This document shows positions 1-8,879 of a DNA stretch of 64,000 nucleotides, in pieces. Numbering within the stretch: position 1 is the first letter of the stretch; every line of letters begins with the position of its first letter. The notes beneath the pieces are model-generated. The model was not told where the DNA came from. It saw only the letters and a program-made list of their open reading frames with translations, and made no database searches. Both the position numbers and the translations under genes were made by a program. Source of the DNA: Saprospiraceae bacterium. GTDB taxonomy: Bacteria > Bacteroidota > Bacteroidia > Chitinophagales > Saprospiraceae. The stretch is taken from the NCBI GenBank assembly GCA_020630435.1, contig JAHDBJ010000023.1, positions 1-64,000 of the forward strand, in the 5' to 3' direction.

Positions 1-644
1 AAGGCTTTGGCACGTTCCGATTGCGCCTTGGCTTCTCGTTTGGCTTTTTCTTCTGCTTCCTTCTCCGCTTTCGCTAAGGCTTTGGCACGCTCCGATTGCG
101 CCTTGGCCTCTCGCTTGGCTTTTTCTTCTGCTTCCTTCTCCGCTTTCGCTAAGGCTTTGGCACGTTCCGATTGCGCCTTGGCTTTCTTTTTCTTCAAAAA
201 AGCTAAAGGATTCGATTTTTCTCTCTTCTCTTTTGCCGCCGTACTTGGAATAGTTTTCTTTTTTTCTTCTACCTTCTTTTTCTTCAAAAAAGCTAAAGGA
301 TTCGATTTTTCTTTCTTCTCTTTTGCCTTTCTCTTAGATTCTGTTGTTCGTTTTTCATTATTTCTTTTTCCTTTATTTAAAAAAGCAAAAGGACTTGACT
401 CTTCGGTTTTATCTATATCTCTAGATTGATTCTCTACACCGTAATTTCTGGGCTTTGCATGGACTTTACTTAGTAGTTCCTCTTCTTTTTTTGTATTTGT
501 TTCAGCGTCTACTCTTTGAGCATAGATGTCATCATAACTTTCTGGCACATTATCACTTATTGGTGCAAATGCTTCCTTAAAAGATTGACAAGATAGAAGC
601 GAAAACAATACAAGACTAAATATGATATTACTAATTTTTTTCAT
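1..644 (-). CDS. Lipoprotein with Lys/Ala/Glu-rich tandem repeats (3' end outside window)
   Basis: The gene starts at the ATG complementary to 642-644 and runs off the left edge, so only the first ~214 codons are visible. The N-terminus is a signal peptide ending in LLSCQ, a lipobox, so the protein is probably a lipoprotein. The middle carries three related motifs of the form PxAFLxKxK within lysine-rich linkers. The distal part is an exact-period 75-bp (25-residue) repeat rich in Ala, Lys and Glu, with units starting at about 1, 76 and 151 on the plus strand; it should form a charged helix or coiled coil. I do not recognise a function. The open frame on the opposite strand is a shadow created by the repeat. 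Confidence 0.75.
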   Translation of the reverse strand, partial: MKKISNIIFSLVLFSLLSCQSFKEAFAPISDNVPESYDDIYAQRVDAETNTKKEEELLSKVHAKPRNYGVENQSRDIDKTEESSPFAFLNKGKRNNEKRTTESKRKAKEKKEKSNPLAFLKKKKVEEKKKTIPSTAAKEKREKSNPLAFLKKKKAKAQSERAKALAKAEKEAEEKAKREAKAQSERAKALAKAEKEAEEKAKREAKAQSERAKA

Positions 645-736
645 TTTAATCTGATTTAGGTTTCTATTCAAGATCCCTTGATAGACGTTTTTATATATTC
701 CTTGTTGATTCAATTGGTTGGATGCTCTGCTTCTAG

Positions 737-764
737 GGTCAACAGTTCAAAACTGCTGTTGACC
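737..764. other. Hairpin in 5' region of the lipoprotein gene
   Basis: GGTCAACAG at 737-745 pairs with CTGTTGACC at 756-764. An alternative inner pairing of CAGTT with AACTG shares the same bases. There is no T-run on either side, so an intrinsic terminator is unlikely; an operator or a 5'-UTR structure of the minus-strand lipoprotein mRNA is possible. Confidence 0.35.
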
Positions 765-801
765 GTTTCTTAACCTCAAAAATACGTATTTATCCGTCAA
801 G

Positions 802-979
802 AATAAACATATTACACTATAAACTAAATTTCTTAAAATTTTAATCATCCTTTTTTCTCCAACTTATCGTTGTGTACTCGCCTTGATAGCTAAGACTATC
901 AGACTCTGTCAAACCTCAATTTGAAGAAAAACTCATTGTTCAAAATGTCAATTAACTTAATTTATAGTGTATGTTTATT
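802..979. repeat. Inverted-repeat-bounded segment, ~178 bp
   Basis: The left arm at 802-823 (AATAAACATA, tt, ACACTATAAA) is the reverse complement of the right arm at 961-979 apart from a 2-nt insertion. The interior holds a further short inverted repeat (GATAG...CTATC near 880-900) and no ORF. It could be a miniature inverted-repeat element or a regulatory structure; no second copy was seen in this window. Confidence 0.35.
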
Positions 980-1049
980 AAAAAAAAATTGAGATGAACT
1001 TATGGAATTTTGTAAACGAAAGACTCTTATATGAAAAAACATTAAAACA

Positions 1050-2324
1050 ATGTATATGCAAGAATCTTTTTTACACTATTTATGGAAGACTAAACAATTG
1101 AACGACTTTAATTTCATCACAACCAATAATGAAATCGTAGAAATCCTATCCTTTGGAAAGCATAACTTAAATGCTGGTCCTGATTTTCTAGATGCTAAAG
1201 TAAAAATAGGAGAAATTGTCTGGGTTGGAAATATAGAAATCCATATCAAAAGTTCCGACTGGAAAACACATAAACATTATCTTAATAAGGCTTATGATAA
1301 TGTAATATTGCATATTGTTTACAAAGAAGATATTCCTATAGTTAGAGCTAATAAAACACAAATCCCATGCATCGAATTAAAAGAAAAAATTCCGAAAGGA
1401 ATTTATAAAAAATATCAAAAACTACTTAATAATACGAATTGGATTCCTTGTGCTGCTCATTTTAAAGATATTAATCTGTTTATAAAAAACATATGGTTGG
1501 AACGATTATTAATAGAACGACTTGAAGAAAAAACAGTAGTCATAGATACGGATCTAATTTTAAATACAAACGATTGGGAAACTGTTTTCTATCATTACTT
1601 AGCTCGCAGCTTTGGATTGAACGTTAATATTTTACCCTTTGAACTCCTAGCAAAGTCTCTTCCACTACATATTTTACGAAAACACAAAACCAATCTTTTT
1701 CAATTAGAAGCATTATTCTTTGGTCAAGCAGGGTTATTAGAACAACCATTAAACGATAACTACCCCAACCGTTTAAAACAAGAATACCAATTTTTACAAA
1801 AAAAATATCAGCTCATAGCTCTTAAAAAAGAAATTTGGAAATTTATGAGGCTTCGGCCTGCAAATTTTCCGACGATTCGAATCGCACAATTAGCGGCATT
1901 AATATACCAATCAGAACATCTTTTTAGTACGATACTCGATAGTAATAATGTAAAAGAAATTATACGATTATTTAAAGTAAAAATTTCCTCTTACTGGGAA
2001 AAGCATTATCTTTTCGATAAAGAAAGTAAACAAAAAATCAAGCCTATTGGTATCAATACCATATATCTTTTCATCATCAACACAATTGTTCCATTTCTTT
2101 TTTTATATGGAAAAAAAAGAGATTTGGAAATCTATAAAAATAAAGCGATTCTATTGCTTGAGGCTCTACCTCCTGAAAAGAATAACATAATCCTGAATTG
2201 GAAACATATCGACTTTAAGGCAACTACTGCCGCACAATCACAAGCATTATTACAACTAAAAAAACAATATTGTAATAAACAACGTTGTTTAGAATGCTCT
2301 ATTGGTCATAGCATTTTGAAGTAA
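1050..2324 (+). CDS. DUF2851 family protein
   Basis: The 424-residue product matches the Bacteroidota DUF2851 family: an N-terminal E-x-FLHYLWK start, then N-A-G-PDF-x-D-A-x-(V/I), and the GNIEIH-x-K-S-DW-x-x-H block at about residues 60-75. The C-terminus carries a short cysteine cluster (C-x4-C-x2-C) near residues 409-416. The family has no firmly established function. The ORF could start at M1 or M3; M3 fits the usual family start. The 3' end of this gene and the sequence just beyond it are duplicated, degraded, near 4035, on the other side of the ELWxxDGT gene. Confidence 0.85.
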   Translation: MYMQESFLHYLWKTKQLNDFNFITTNNEIVEILSFGKHNLNAGPDFLDAKVKIGEIVWVGNIEIHIKSSDWKTHKHYLNKAYDNVILHIVYKEDIPIVRANKTQIPCIELKEKIPKGIYKKYQKLLNNTNWIPCAAHFKDINLFIKNIWLERLLIERLEEKTVVIDTDLILNTNDWETVFYHYLARSFGLNVNILPFELLAKSLPLHILRKHKTNLFQLEALFFGQAGLLEQPLNDNYPNRLKQEYQFLQKKYQLIALKKEIWKFMRLRPANFPTIRIAQLAALIYQSEHLFSTILDSNNVKEIIRLFKVKISSYWEKHYLFDKESKQKIKPIGINTIYLFIINTIVPFLFLYGKKRDLEIYKNKAILLLEALPPEKNNIILNWKHIDFKATTAAQSQALLQLKKQYCNKQRCLECSIGHSILK

Positions 2325-2402
2325 GCTCCCTTATAAATCATCCCTAACCAATACAGGACAATGATCCGCATGGATAATATTGTTAGAGTATGTTTTGAAA
2401 AA
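2318..2402 (-). pseudogene. Relic of exonuclease III (xth) 3' end
   Basis: Read on the minus strand, 2331-2402 translates in frame into about 23 residues and a stop that match the end of the intact xth at 4048: the conserved catalytic-histidine motif is present as HADHCPVLV (compare HSDHCPVLV in the intact gene), followed by a D-L-stop. DNA similarity continues through the stop to 2318, into the last codons of the DUF2851 gene. Nothing upstream of codon ~23 remains; the ELWxxDGT gene ends 2 bp away at 2405. Confidence 0.7.
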
Positions 2403-2404
2403 CT

Positions 2405-3943
2405 TTATTTTATAAAAACTTTTTTGGAAAAAATACCTTCTTTTCCTATTATTTTAATCACATAAATATTAGGTACTACTTCAAAAGAAAACACTTCATT
2501 AGTTTTGGCTCTAGTTCTTTCTACAAGTTTACTTGAGGTATCGTAAAAATAAACATCAAACTTTTCTGCTCCTTTATTTGATTTGATCGTGAAATTGTTT
2601 CCTATATTCAATAAGTTATAGGGACTCTGAGTATTTAAATTTCTAACTGAAGTGTTAATATTTAATTCAATAGAATACAATTCCTTCCCGACATCTGAAT
2701 CCATATTACTTAGGAAATACAACTTATTACCTAAAACTCCTAAAGGTACTACAGAATCTGTATCCCTAGAACTATCTGAATATTGATAAAGCTTTGTAGT
2801 TGAACCATCTTCTAAATTTCCATACCAAATAGAAGGATCAAAAAGATTGCTTGTGCCGTCAGCCCAAATCGCATATTTCCCTTCGATAATTACAGGTGAA
2901 ACGTAAGGCTCTAAATCGGTTTGTTTTGTTGTTCCTGCTGCTGTTCCATCAGAATAATAAACTGCATCTGACGCAAAAAGAAAAGCTTTTCCATCCTTTA
3001 TGCCAATAGGTAAAATACTACCTGAAAATAAATCAGCATATCCAGAAGCTATCAGTTCTTCTGTATTATTGAGATCTCCATTCAAGATTTGATACCCAGA
3101 AGATAAAATGATACAACGATTTTGATCGAAATCAACCACTCTGCTAGGAGGAATATCACTTACTTTTGAAGTTACAGAAGTACTTTTATCATAAAAATAT
3201 AAGCCATTGAAAGTAGAACTAGAGCCAAAACTAATTGAAAAATATAGGCCTTTTTCAACTTCCACCAAACCATAATATTCATAAGAAAATCCAATTTCTT
3301 TAGTTCCAAGCATTTCTACTACCCCATTCTCAACTTTCCAAAGTTCAACAAAATCAGATGCTTCAGTCAAAAAAGCAACTCCATCATTATAAAGGGTATA
3401 GGTAGGAGATTGTTGATTCCATTCAAAATCAAAATCAATAGGTTTTGAAGTCATTATGGGTTGAGTACCCGTTTCTGTTCCATCAGAAAGATACAATTGT
3501 CCTCCATGTGTAAAATACATTTCATTCAACCTTGAAACAATAAGTCCCCGAGGAGCACCATTGGAATTACTCCCTAACTCAATTGTTTTTTTTGTTCCAC
3601 TAGATGTACCATCAGTCTCCCACAAGGAACCGTCTCCTGAACCATCATTTGCAAAAAAATAAACTTTCCCATTATACAATGTAAACTCACTCGGATACGA
3701 ATGAGATGTGCCTTCATTAATGTCTTTTAGAAGACGAATACCATTTACCTCATCCACTTTATAGAGTTCAGTTCCAGTTATTCCATCTGTTGCAGTATAA
3801 ATGAGGGCGTCATTCAGTTTTATGTAGGTTCTTCCATACGAACTCTCCTCGTTGCCAGGATTTAAATCTGCTATTAATATAGGTGTTTGAGAAGTGGCAA
3901 CTTGTAAATAAAACAAAATAAATACAAGGTATATGTTTTTCAT
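2405..3943 (-). CDS. ELWxxDGT-repeat protein with T9SS C-terminal sorting tail
   Basis: This is a 512-residue secreted protein. The first ~18 residues are a signal peptide ending ATSQ. The body carries repeats of the ELW/DGT type (for example LWETDGTSSGTKK, YLSDGTETGTQ, YYSDGTAAGTT), which in this family are thought to form beta-propeller-like blades. The last ~75 residues look like a type A type IX secretion sorting domain, ending in ...FSKKVFIK. The likely fate is export and anchoring at the cell surface or release. The gene sits between two copies of the DUF2851/xth junction, suggesting it was inserted there. Exact ligand is unknown. Confidence 0.85.
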   Translation of the reverse strand: MKNIYLVFILFYLQVATSQTPILIADLNPGNEESSYGRTYIKLNDALIYTATDGITGTELYKVDEVNGIRLLKDINEGTSHSYPSEFTLYNGKVYFFANDGSGDGSLWETDGTSSGTKKTIELGSNSNGAPRGLIVSRLNEMYFTHGGQLYLSDGTETGTQPIMTSKPIDFDFEWNQQSPTYTLYNDGVAFLTEASDFVELWKVENGVVEMLGTKEIGFSYEYYGLVEVEKGLYFSISFGSSSTFNGLYFYDKSTSVTSKVSDIPPSRVVDFDQNRCIILSSGYQILNGDLNNTEELIASGYADLFSGSILPIGIKDGKAFLFASDAVYYSDGTAAGTTKQTDLEPYVSPVIIEGKYAIWADGTSNLFDPSIWYGNLEDGSTTKLYQYSDSSRDTDSVVPLGVLGNKLYFLSNMDSDVGKELYSIELNINTSVRNLNTQSPYNLLNIGNNFTIKSNKGAEKFDVYFYDTSSKLVERTRAKTNEVFSFEVVPNIYVIKIIGKEGIFSKKVFIK

Positions 3944-4034
3944 TATTTTAGCTTTTCAGTCATTATAAAAAAGCAAAAATAACAATTCTTCTCACATTTA
4001 TATTTTTTTAGAACAGAACACTTTCGGATATCAA

Positions 4035-4119
4035 GAAGTAAACTCGTTTATAAGTCATAAATAACTAATACAGGGCAATGATCCGAATGGATAGCATCAT
4101 TAAGGTGCTTTGAAAAGAC
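4035..4119. repeat. Second copy of duplicated DUF2851/xth junction
   Basis: The 85 bp here aligns with 2318-2402 at roughly three quarters identity. Shared blocks include gaagtaa, ttataa, aatacagg and caatgatccg. It covers the xth stop and last ~23 codons plus a short piece outside xth that resembles the final codons of the DUF2851 gene. Confidence 0.65.
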
Positions 4120-4821
4120 AACTTCATCTTTCATATTCTCGCTAACGGATTGATAATCGATTCTCCAGCCTTTATTATTAGCACGAGCATTGGCACGATA
4201 ACTCCACCAACTGTATTCTACTTTTTCGGGGTGAAGATATCGAAAAGTATCCGTAAAACCATCTTGAAACCATTGGCTTAACCATTCTCGTTCTTCTGGT
4301 AAAAAGCCTGAGTTTTTCTTATTCCCTTTGGGATTATGGAGATCAATTTCATGATTGGCAATATTATAATCTCCAACAATAATTAGTTTAGGGCGTTCTT
4401 TGCGTAATTCTTTTATCCATTGATGAAAATCATCTAAGAATTCCATTTTAAAATCTTGGCGAATATCACCGCTCGTCCCCGAAGGAAAATAGCAATTGAG
4501 CAATGTCCAATCGCCAAAATCTGCTCGTATGACCCTACCTTCTTTATCGTACTTTTCAATGCCACAGCCTTGTACAATATTATCGGGTTTTACTTTGCTA
4601 AAAATAGCCACACCACTATATCCTTTTTTCTCTGCAGAAACCCAAGAATGATAGTATCCCATCTCTTCAAATGCCGAAACATCAACCTGCTCAGGGTGAG
4701 CTTTGGTTTCTTGTATACATATAATGTCAAAGCCATTCTCCTGAACCCAATCCGTTAAACCTTTCTTAATAGCGGCACGAATTCCATTTACATTATAAGA
4801 AATTATACTAATTTTTGCCAT
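4048..4821 (-). CDS. xth: Exodeoxyribonuclease III
   Basis: The 257-residue product belongs to the ExoIII/AP endonuclease family, which cleaves DNA at abasic sites and removes 3' blocking groups in base excision repair. Visible motifs are YNVNGIRAA near residue 9, the metal-binding Glu in IQETK (E38), the GDYNIA motif with catalytic Asp/Asn, GWRIDY, and the C-terminal SDHCPV with catalytic His248. The length is normal for the family. The start at 4821 places the conserved N-terminal strand correctly. It is convergent with DUF2851 apart from the intervening ELWxxDGT gene. Confidence 0.95.
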   Translation of the reverse strand: MAKISIISYNVNGIRAAIKKGLTDWVQENGFDIICIQETKAHPEQVDVSAFEEMGYYHSWVSAEKKGYSGVAIFSKVKPDNIVQGCGIEKYDKEGRVIRADFGDWTLLNCYFPSGTSGDIRQDFKMEFLDDFHQWIKELRKERPKLIIVGDYNIANHEIDLHNPKGNKKNSGFLPEEREWLSQWFQDGFTDTFRYLHPEKVEYSWWSYRANARANNKGWRIDYQSVSENMKDEVVFSKHLNDAIHSDHCPVLVIYDL

Positions 4822-5047
4822 ATTTACATTTCAGATTCTAATCTATAAACTTAACCTATGATAATTAATTTTGTAGATCTCTCCAATCTATTTACTAATT
4901 ATTAAAATATTCTGCAAATTAGACTTTTTGTTAGACTAAACACACAATTTTGACTTGGACTTTATAGAGGAGATGTATTTTCGGGATAATATTTGTATGG
5001 TTTTAAACAATGAGATTAACACACTATTTTGAAAACGAATTCGAGCA

Positions 5048-7561
5048 ATGAAAAAAAAATTACTGCTTTTAATAACCTTAACTTGTACATTTATGAGCAT
5101 AAATGCTCAAGTTACCCTAACAGGTCAGGTTATTGATGAGGATACAAAAGAAGGAGTTCCTTTTTGTAATGTCTATTTTGAAGGAACAACAATAGGTGTC
5201 TCCACAGATGTGGATGGTTTTTATAAACTATATACCGACGAACCTTTAGATAGTCTATCTGTATCAGCAATGGGCTATGAAACATTAAGAAAACCTATAA
5301 CGAATGCTTCAGAACAAGTTATTAATTTCAAACTATCTTCATCTGAATTAACGCTTACAGAAGTTGTAGTTGTAGCAGGAGAAAATCCAGCTAATGCCAT
5401 TGTGCGAGGAATTATAGAAAATAAGTCGAAAAATCGGATTTCAAATTTCGACACTTACCAATGTGAGTCGTATACAAAAGTAGAATTGGACTTAGATAAT
5501 ATTGATGAGAAATTGAGAAAGAGTAAACTCTTTAAACCTTTTGAATTTATTTTTGAGACCATAGATAGTACTAGTGATGAGCGACCCTTCCTACCGGCCT
5601 ACATTATGGAATCCATTGCTGATGTATACCATTCAAAAGGTGAAGGCAAACCAAAAGAAATCCTAAAGGCTCGAAAAATATCTGGTGTAGAAAACCCGAC
5701 TGTTGCTGATTTTATCAATAAAGTACAGGACGACTATGATGTGTATGACAATTGGATAAACATCCTCGATAAGCCTATCGTAAGCCCATTTTCAAACTCA
5801 GGATTATTTTATTATGAGTACTACATCATGGATAGTGTTTATGTATCTGGAAAATTATGTCGAAAGCTAAAGTTTAAACCCAAACGGAAACAAGAGAATA
5901 CATTCTATGGTCATTTTTGGGTTGTTGATAGTAGTTATGCAATACAGCGATTGGATATGCGGATGAGTCCAGATGTGAATATTAACTTAGTCAGTAGAGT
6001 TATTATTTATCAAGAATACAACTTATTAAACAACGATCTTTGGGTGCCTAAAAAACAAAAAACGGTCTTGGATTTTCGCCCTACAAAACAAGTTCCTGGA
6101 CTAATTGGTCGGAAAACTATTTCTTATAAAGATTTTAGATTAAATCAATCGGAAATTCAAAAATTTTATCAGGAGAAAAATCCAGAGGATGTCAACATCT
6201 ACGAATTGGCAAAAGAAAAAGAGTATTGGGATGAAAATAGGCATGAAAAATTGAGTAAAAATGAAGCAATTATTTATGCTACAGTGGATAGTGTAAAAAA
6301 TGTTCCAATGTATAAAACCTATGTTGATGTGATTTACACCCTAACTTCAGGTTTGAAAAAAATAGGGCCTATTGAAATTGGTCCTTATTGGACTTTATAT
6401 AATAATAATACTGTTGAAGGACACCGTTTCAAACTAGGAGCTTGGACAAATTTGGATTTTAGTAAAAAGGTTCGTTTTGGGGGTTACTTAGCTTATGGTA
6501 CTAAAGATAAACGATTGAAATCAGGGGCTGATTTTCATTGGAACATTACCAATTTTCCTCGTTCCAAATTAATCGGGAGCTATAAATACGATGTTAATTT
6601 TAGTCATGCTAATAGTGAGGACTTGGGAGAAGGTAATTTATTTTCTGGTGTTTATCGTCGTAAGATAGCGCAGAAGCTAACATTGGCAAGAGAAGCAAAA
6701 CTTTCCTATGAAAAATTCTGGAAAAAGGGCTGGTCTATTCGTTCAACCTTTTTACATCAACATTTAGATCCTTATGGTGAAATTGATGATGAAGGGAATG
6801 GGTTTAATTATAAATATCTACCGGATCCAGAAATATCAAATGTTGTTGATACGACCGTTACTACCACAGAGTTAATTTTTAAATTAAAATATGCGTACAA
6901 AGAAAAAGTTGTTGAAGGTGCTTTTTATAGAACAAGTCTAGGTTCTCGTTATCCGATTGTAGAATTACAGTATGCTGCTGGTATCAAGGGGCTTCTTGGT
7001 GGAGACTACAATTATCATAAATTGACTTTTGCAATTTCTCATTGGTTTGATATCAAACCTATAGGTTGGAGTAAATACGTTATCAAGGCAGGGAAGACAT
7101 TCAATCAAGTACCATTTCTTCTAGCAGAAGTCCATCCTGGAAATGAGACTTATTTTTATGGGCCTGAAGTTTTTAATGGGATGAATCGTTATGAGTTTGC
7201 TAGTGATACCTATGTTTCTTTTATGTATAATCACAATTTTGATGGGTTTATTTTAAATAAAATACCATTGATCAGAAAACTAAAATGGCGAACTGTAACA
7301 AACTTTAGAGCTGTCTGGGGAACAATGAGCAATCAAAATCGTAATGCTAATCAACTCAATTTGTTTGATGAAACACTAGATGGAAAAAAGACCTATACAG
7401 GTTTTGTAACACCTTCTGACAAACCTTATATGGAAGCGGGCGTTGGCATCACCAATATTCTTAAGATATTAAGAGTTGATGCATTATGGCGCTTAAACTA
7501 TCTAGAAAATCCTGATGCTGATAAATTTACGTTTCGATTGGGAATGGAGTTTTATTTTTAA
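5048..7561 (+). CDS. Carboxypeptidase-regulatory-like plus DUF5686 outer-membrane protein
   Basis: The 837-residue product begins with a signal peptide (cleavage after ...SINAQ), followed by a CarboxypepD_reg-like beta-sandwich at about 22-95 (TGQVIDEDTKEGVPFCNV, then GVSTDVDGFYKL), as found at the N-terminus of TonB-linked outer-membrane proteins. The remaining ~700 residues match DUF5686, a Bacteroidota barrel-type family, and end with an aromatic residue pattern (GMEFYF) typical of outer-membrane barrels. Family members are widespread and of uncertain substrate. A strong terminator follows 20 bp downstream. Confidence 0.88.
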   Translation: MKKKLLLLITLTCTFMSINAQVTLTGQVIDEDTKEGVPFCNVYFEGTTIGVSTDVDGFYKLYTDEPLDSLSVSAMGYETLRKPITNASEQVINFKLSSSELTLTEVVVVAGENPANAIVRGIIENKSKNRISNFDTYQCESYTKVELDLDNIDEKLRKSKLFKPFEFIFETIDSTSDERPFLPAYIMESIADVYHSKGEGKPKEILKARKISGVENPTVADFINKVQDDYDVYDNWINILDKPIVSPFSNSGLFYYEYYIMDSVYVSGKLCRKLKFKPKRKQENTFYGHFWVVDSSYAIQRLDMRMSPDVNINLVSRVIIYQEYNLLNNDLWVPKKQKTVLDFRPTKQVPGLIGRKTISYKDFRLNQSEIQKFYQEKNPEDVNIYELAKEKEYWDENRHEKLSKNEAIIYATVDSVKNVPMYKTYVDVIYTLTSGLKKIGPIEIGPYWTLYNNNTVEGHRFKLGAWTNLDFSKKVRFGGYLAYGTKDKRLKSGADFHWNITNFPRSKLIGSYKYDVNFSHANSEDLGEGNLFSGVYRRKIAQKLTLAREAKLSYEKFWKKGWSIRSTFLHQHLDPYGEIDDEGNGFNYKYLPDPEISNVVDTTVTTTELIFKLKYAYKEKVVEGAFYRTSLGSRYPIVELQYAAGIKGLLGGDYNYHKLTFAISHWFDIKPIGWSKYVIKAGKTFNQVPFLLAEVHPGNETYFYGPEVFNGMNRYEFASDTYVSFMYNHNFDGFILNKIPLIRKLKWRTVTNFRAVWGTMSNQNRNANQLNLFDETLDGKKTYTGFVTPSDKPYMEAGVGITNILKILRVDALWRLNYLENPDADKFTFRLGMEFYF

Positions 7562-7582
7562 GGGAACAGCTAGTTTTTACAT

Positions 7583-7632
7583 AAAAAATAAGCTATGTCA
7601 AAGCACTATTTTGATATAGCTTATTTTTTACA
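7583..7632 (+). terminator. Intrinsic terminator after the DUF5686 gene
   Basis: A 20-bp stem (7583-7602 with 7610-7629, one mismatch) closes a 7-nt loop. The arms are A-rich on the left and T-rich on the right, so the hairpin carries its own T-tail. Confidence 0.8.
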
Positions 7633-8176
7633 AGCTGCCAAAGTTGCTGTTTTCTTTTATCCTTTTTAATATATTGTTTCGTTTTTACGCCAAATTGGCT
7701 GCTTTTAAGAAATGGTTCAATAGTTGATTCTTCTTATTTAGATTAGATCTAAAAGGGTAATGGAGCGGACATTCTGCTTGCTTTTATTTGACTTCTTGAG
7801 TTTTATTAAAGAATTTAAAAATGTTTAGATACTAAAACTGAAAAAGAAAACATTATTAAATTGTCCAACAAAGAAGAAAGTTATTTGAATAAATGAAGTA
7901 GAAATTAGAGTGGAAAGTATTTTTTATTTTTTGTTCATGTTTTAAATGCAAAAAACTAAACAAAAATTCATTACTTCTTGTATTTTTTAAATATATGCTG
8001 TATCTTTAGGATATTGAATACGTTGTTTTTTGTCTAATTAATAGACATTAGAATATAAACAATAATATAGCATTTGTCTAAAAAAAGCAGATGTTGGTCT
8101 AAACAACTTTCAATTTATTTAAAATCTGTTATACTTATATATTAGTTAAGTTATAACAACTAAAAATTCAAAAGCC
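7633..8176. other. Long intergenic region upstream of an ECF sigma factor
   Basis: About 540 bp of AT-rich DNA with no ORF I can support. It must contain the promoter of the sigma-factor gene at 8177. A short palindrome, TGTCTA-attaa-TAGACA, lies at 8031-8047, and related gtcta words recur at about 8077 and 8097, which could be operator sites. Confidence 0.4.
8031..8047. promoter_or_regulatory. Palindrome upstream of ECF sigma gene, possible operator
   Basis: TGTCTA and TAGACA face each other across 5 bp, 130 bp before the sigma-factor start. Two further gtcta words follow at ~45-bp and ~20-bp spacing. A DNA-binding role is inference only. Confidence 0.25.
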
Positions 8177-8680
8177 ATGGTAATAGATGTAGAAAAAAAC
8201 TTAGTGGAGTATCGTTCGGCTTTGGTGGCATTTGCCAATAGTTTAACGAGAAATCTTGATGATGCTAATGATTTGTTTCAAGAAACTTCTTATAAGATAA
8301 TAAAAAATCAAGATAAATATAAAAATGGTACTAATTTCAGAGCATGGAGTTATACCATTATGCGAAATATTTTCATCAATAATTACCGTAAGAAGAAAAG
8401 AAGAAATTTATTAATTGATGAAACGGATAACGATTATTATTTAGATTATAATCAAGGGCAAGTTGCTAATCAGGGAGAACACGATTTGAGGTATGAAGAA
8501 TTGATGAAAATGGTAAATTCTTTAAACAATGATTTCCGTGTTCCTTTTGTAATGCGTTATAGTGGCTATAAGTATGATGAGATAGCTGATGAGTTAAAAT
8601 TACCCTTAGGAACAATCAAAAGTAGAATCCACTTCGCTCGTAAGAAGTTAAAAGATATGATTGCTAAGGAATCAGCATAA
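8177..8680 (+). CDS. ECF-type RNA polymerase sigma factor
   Basis: The 167-residue product has the two conserved sigma-70 regions of ECF factors. Region 2 spans about 10-75 (DDANDLFQETSYKI, FRAWSYTIMRNIFIN) and region 4 about 105-160 (FVMRYSGYKYDEIADELKLPLGTIKSRIHFARKKLK), a helix-turn-helix that contacts the -35 element. No anti-sigma gene follows on the same strand; the nearest candidate is the minus-strand membrane protein at 8880, which more likely pairs with the other sigma factor. A pair of terminators follows at once, so it is probably monocistronic. Confidence 0.9.
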   Translation: MVIDVEKNLVEYRSALVAFANSLTRNLDDANDLFQETSYKIIKNQDKYKNGTNFRAWSYTIMRNIFINNYRKKKRRNLLIDETDNDYYLDYNQGQVANQGEHDLRYEELMKMVNSLNNDFRVPFVMRYSGYKYDEIADELKLPLGTIKSRIHFARKKLKDMIAKESA

Positions 8681-8687
8681 TCACTTG

Positions 8688-8726
8688 CTTAAACAAATTA
8701 CAAAACTATATTGTAATTTGTTTAAG
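8688..8726 (+). terminator. Hairpin after the sigma-factor gene
   Basis: A perfect 16-bp stem, 8688-8703 with 8711-8726, around a 7-nt loop, starting 8 bp after the stop codon. It lacks a long T-run, and may act together with the next hairpin. Confidence 0.6.
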
Positions 8727-8741
8727 AATATAAAATGCTCT

Positions 8742-8778
8742 ATAGACTGTCCTTTGATTCAGGGCAGTCTATTTTTTT
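8742..8778 (+). terminator. Intrinsic terminator
   Basis: ATAGACTGtCC at 8742-8752 pairs with GGgCAGTCTAT at 8762-8772, followed by seven Ts. This is the main plus-strand terminator for the sigma gene. Confidence 0.75.
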
Positions 8779-8801
8779 ATAAAAGCTTTTATACCATAAA
8801 A

Positions 8802-8831
8802 AAACTGCTTCTCTTTCTCAAGAAGCAGTTT
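8802..8831 (-). terminator. Intrinsic terminator for the minus-strand membrane protein gene
   Basis: An 11-bp perfect stem, 8802-8812 with 8821-8831, followed on the minus strand by a run of seven Ts. It lies about 50 bp past the stop of the gene at 8880. Confidence 0.75.
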
Positions 8832-8879
8832 CTAAATCAAAGGTTAGTTAAAGGTATAGCTATCTAATATTATTCTATT

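Larger units (their letters stand above)
645..1049. other. Intergenic region between divergent genes, with two inverted-repeat structures
   Basis: This 405-bp region separates the divergent lipoprotein and DUF2851 genes and should hold both promoters. It contains a 9-bp inverted repeat at 737-745/756-764, and a longer imperfect pair at 802-823/961-979 bounding about 180 bp. No ORF with recognisable product was seen. Confidence 0.5.

Noticed and set aside
1-180. 75-bp repeats resembling a CRISPR or satellite array
   Set aside because: There are no unique spacers; the repeats are contiguous and in frame within a coding sequence.
7-429. 140-residue plus-strand ORF with repeated ARSDCALASRLAFSSASF-type units
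   Set aside because: It is the reverse-strand shadow of the 75-bp repeat in the lipoprotein gene; the minus-strand frame has a lipobox signal and plausible composition.
8661-8867. 68-residue ORF after the sigma-factor gene
   Set aside because: It spans three hairpins/terminators and has no recognisable features.
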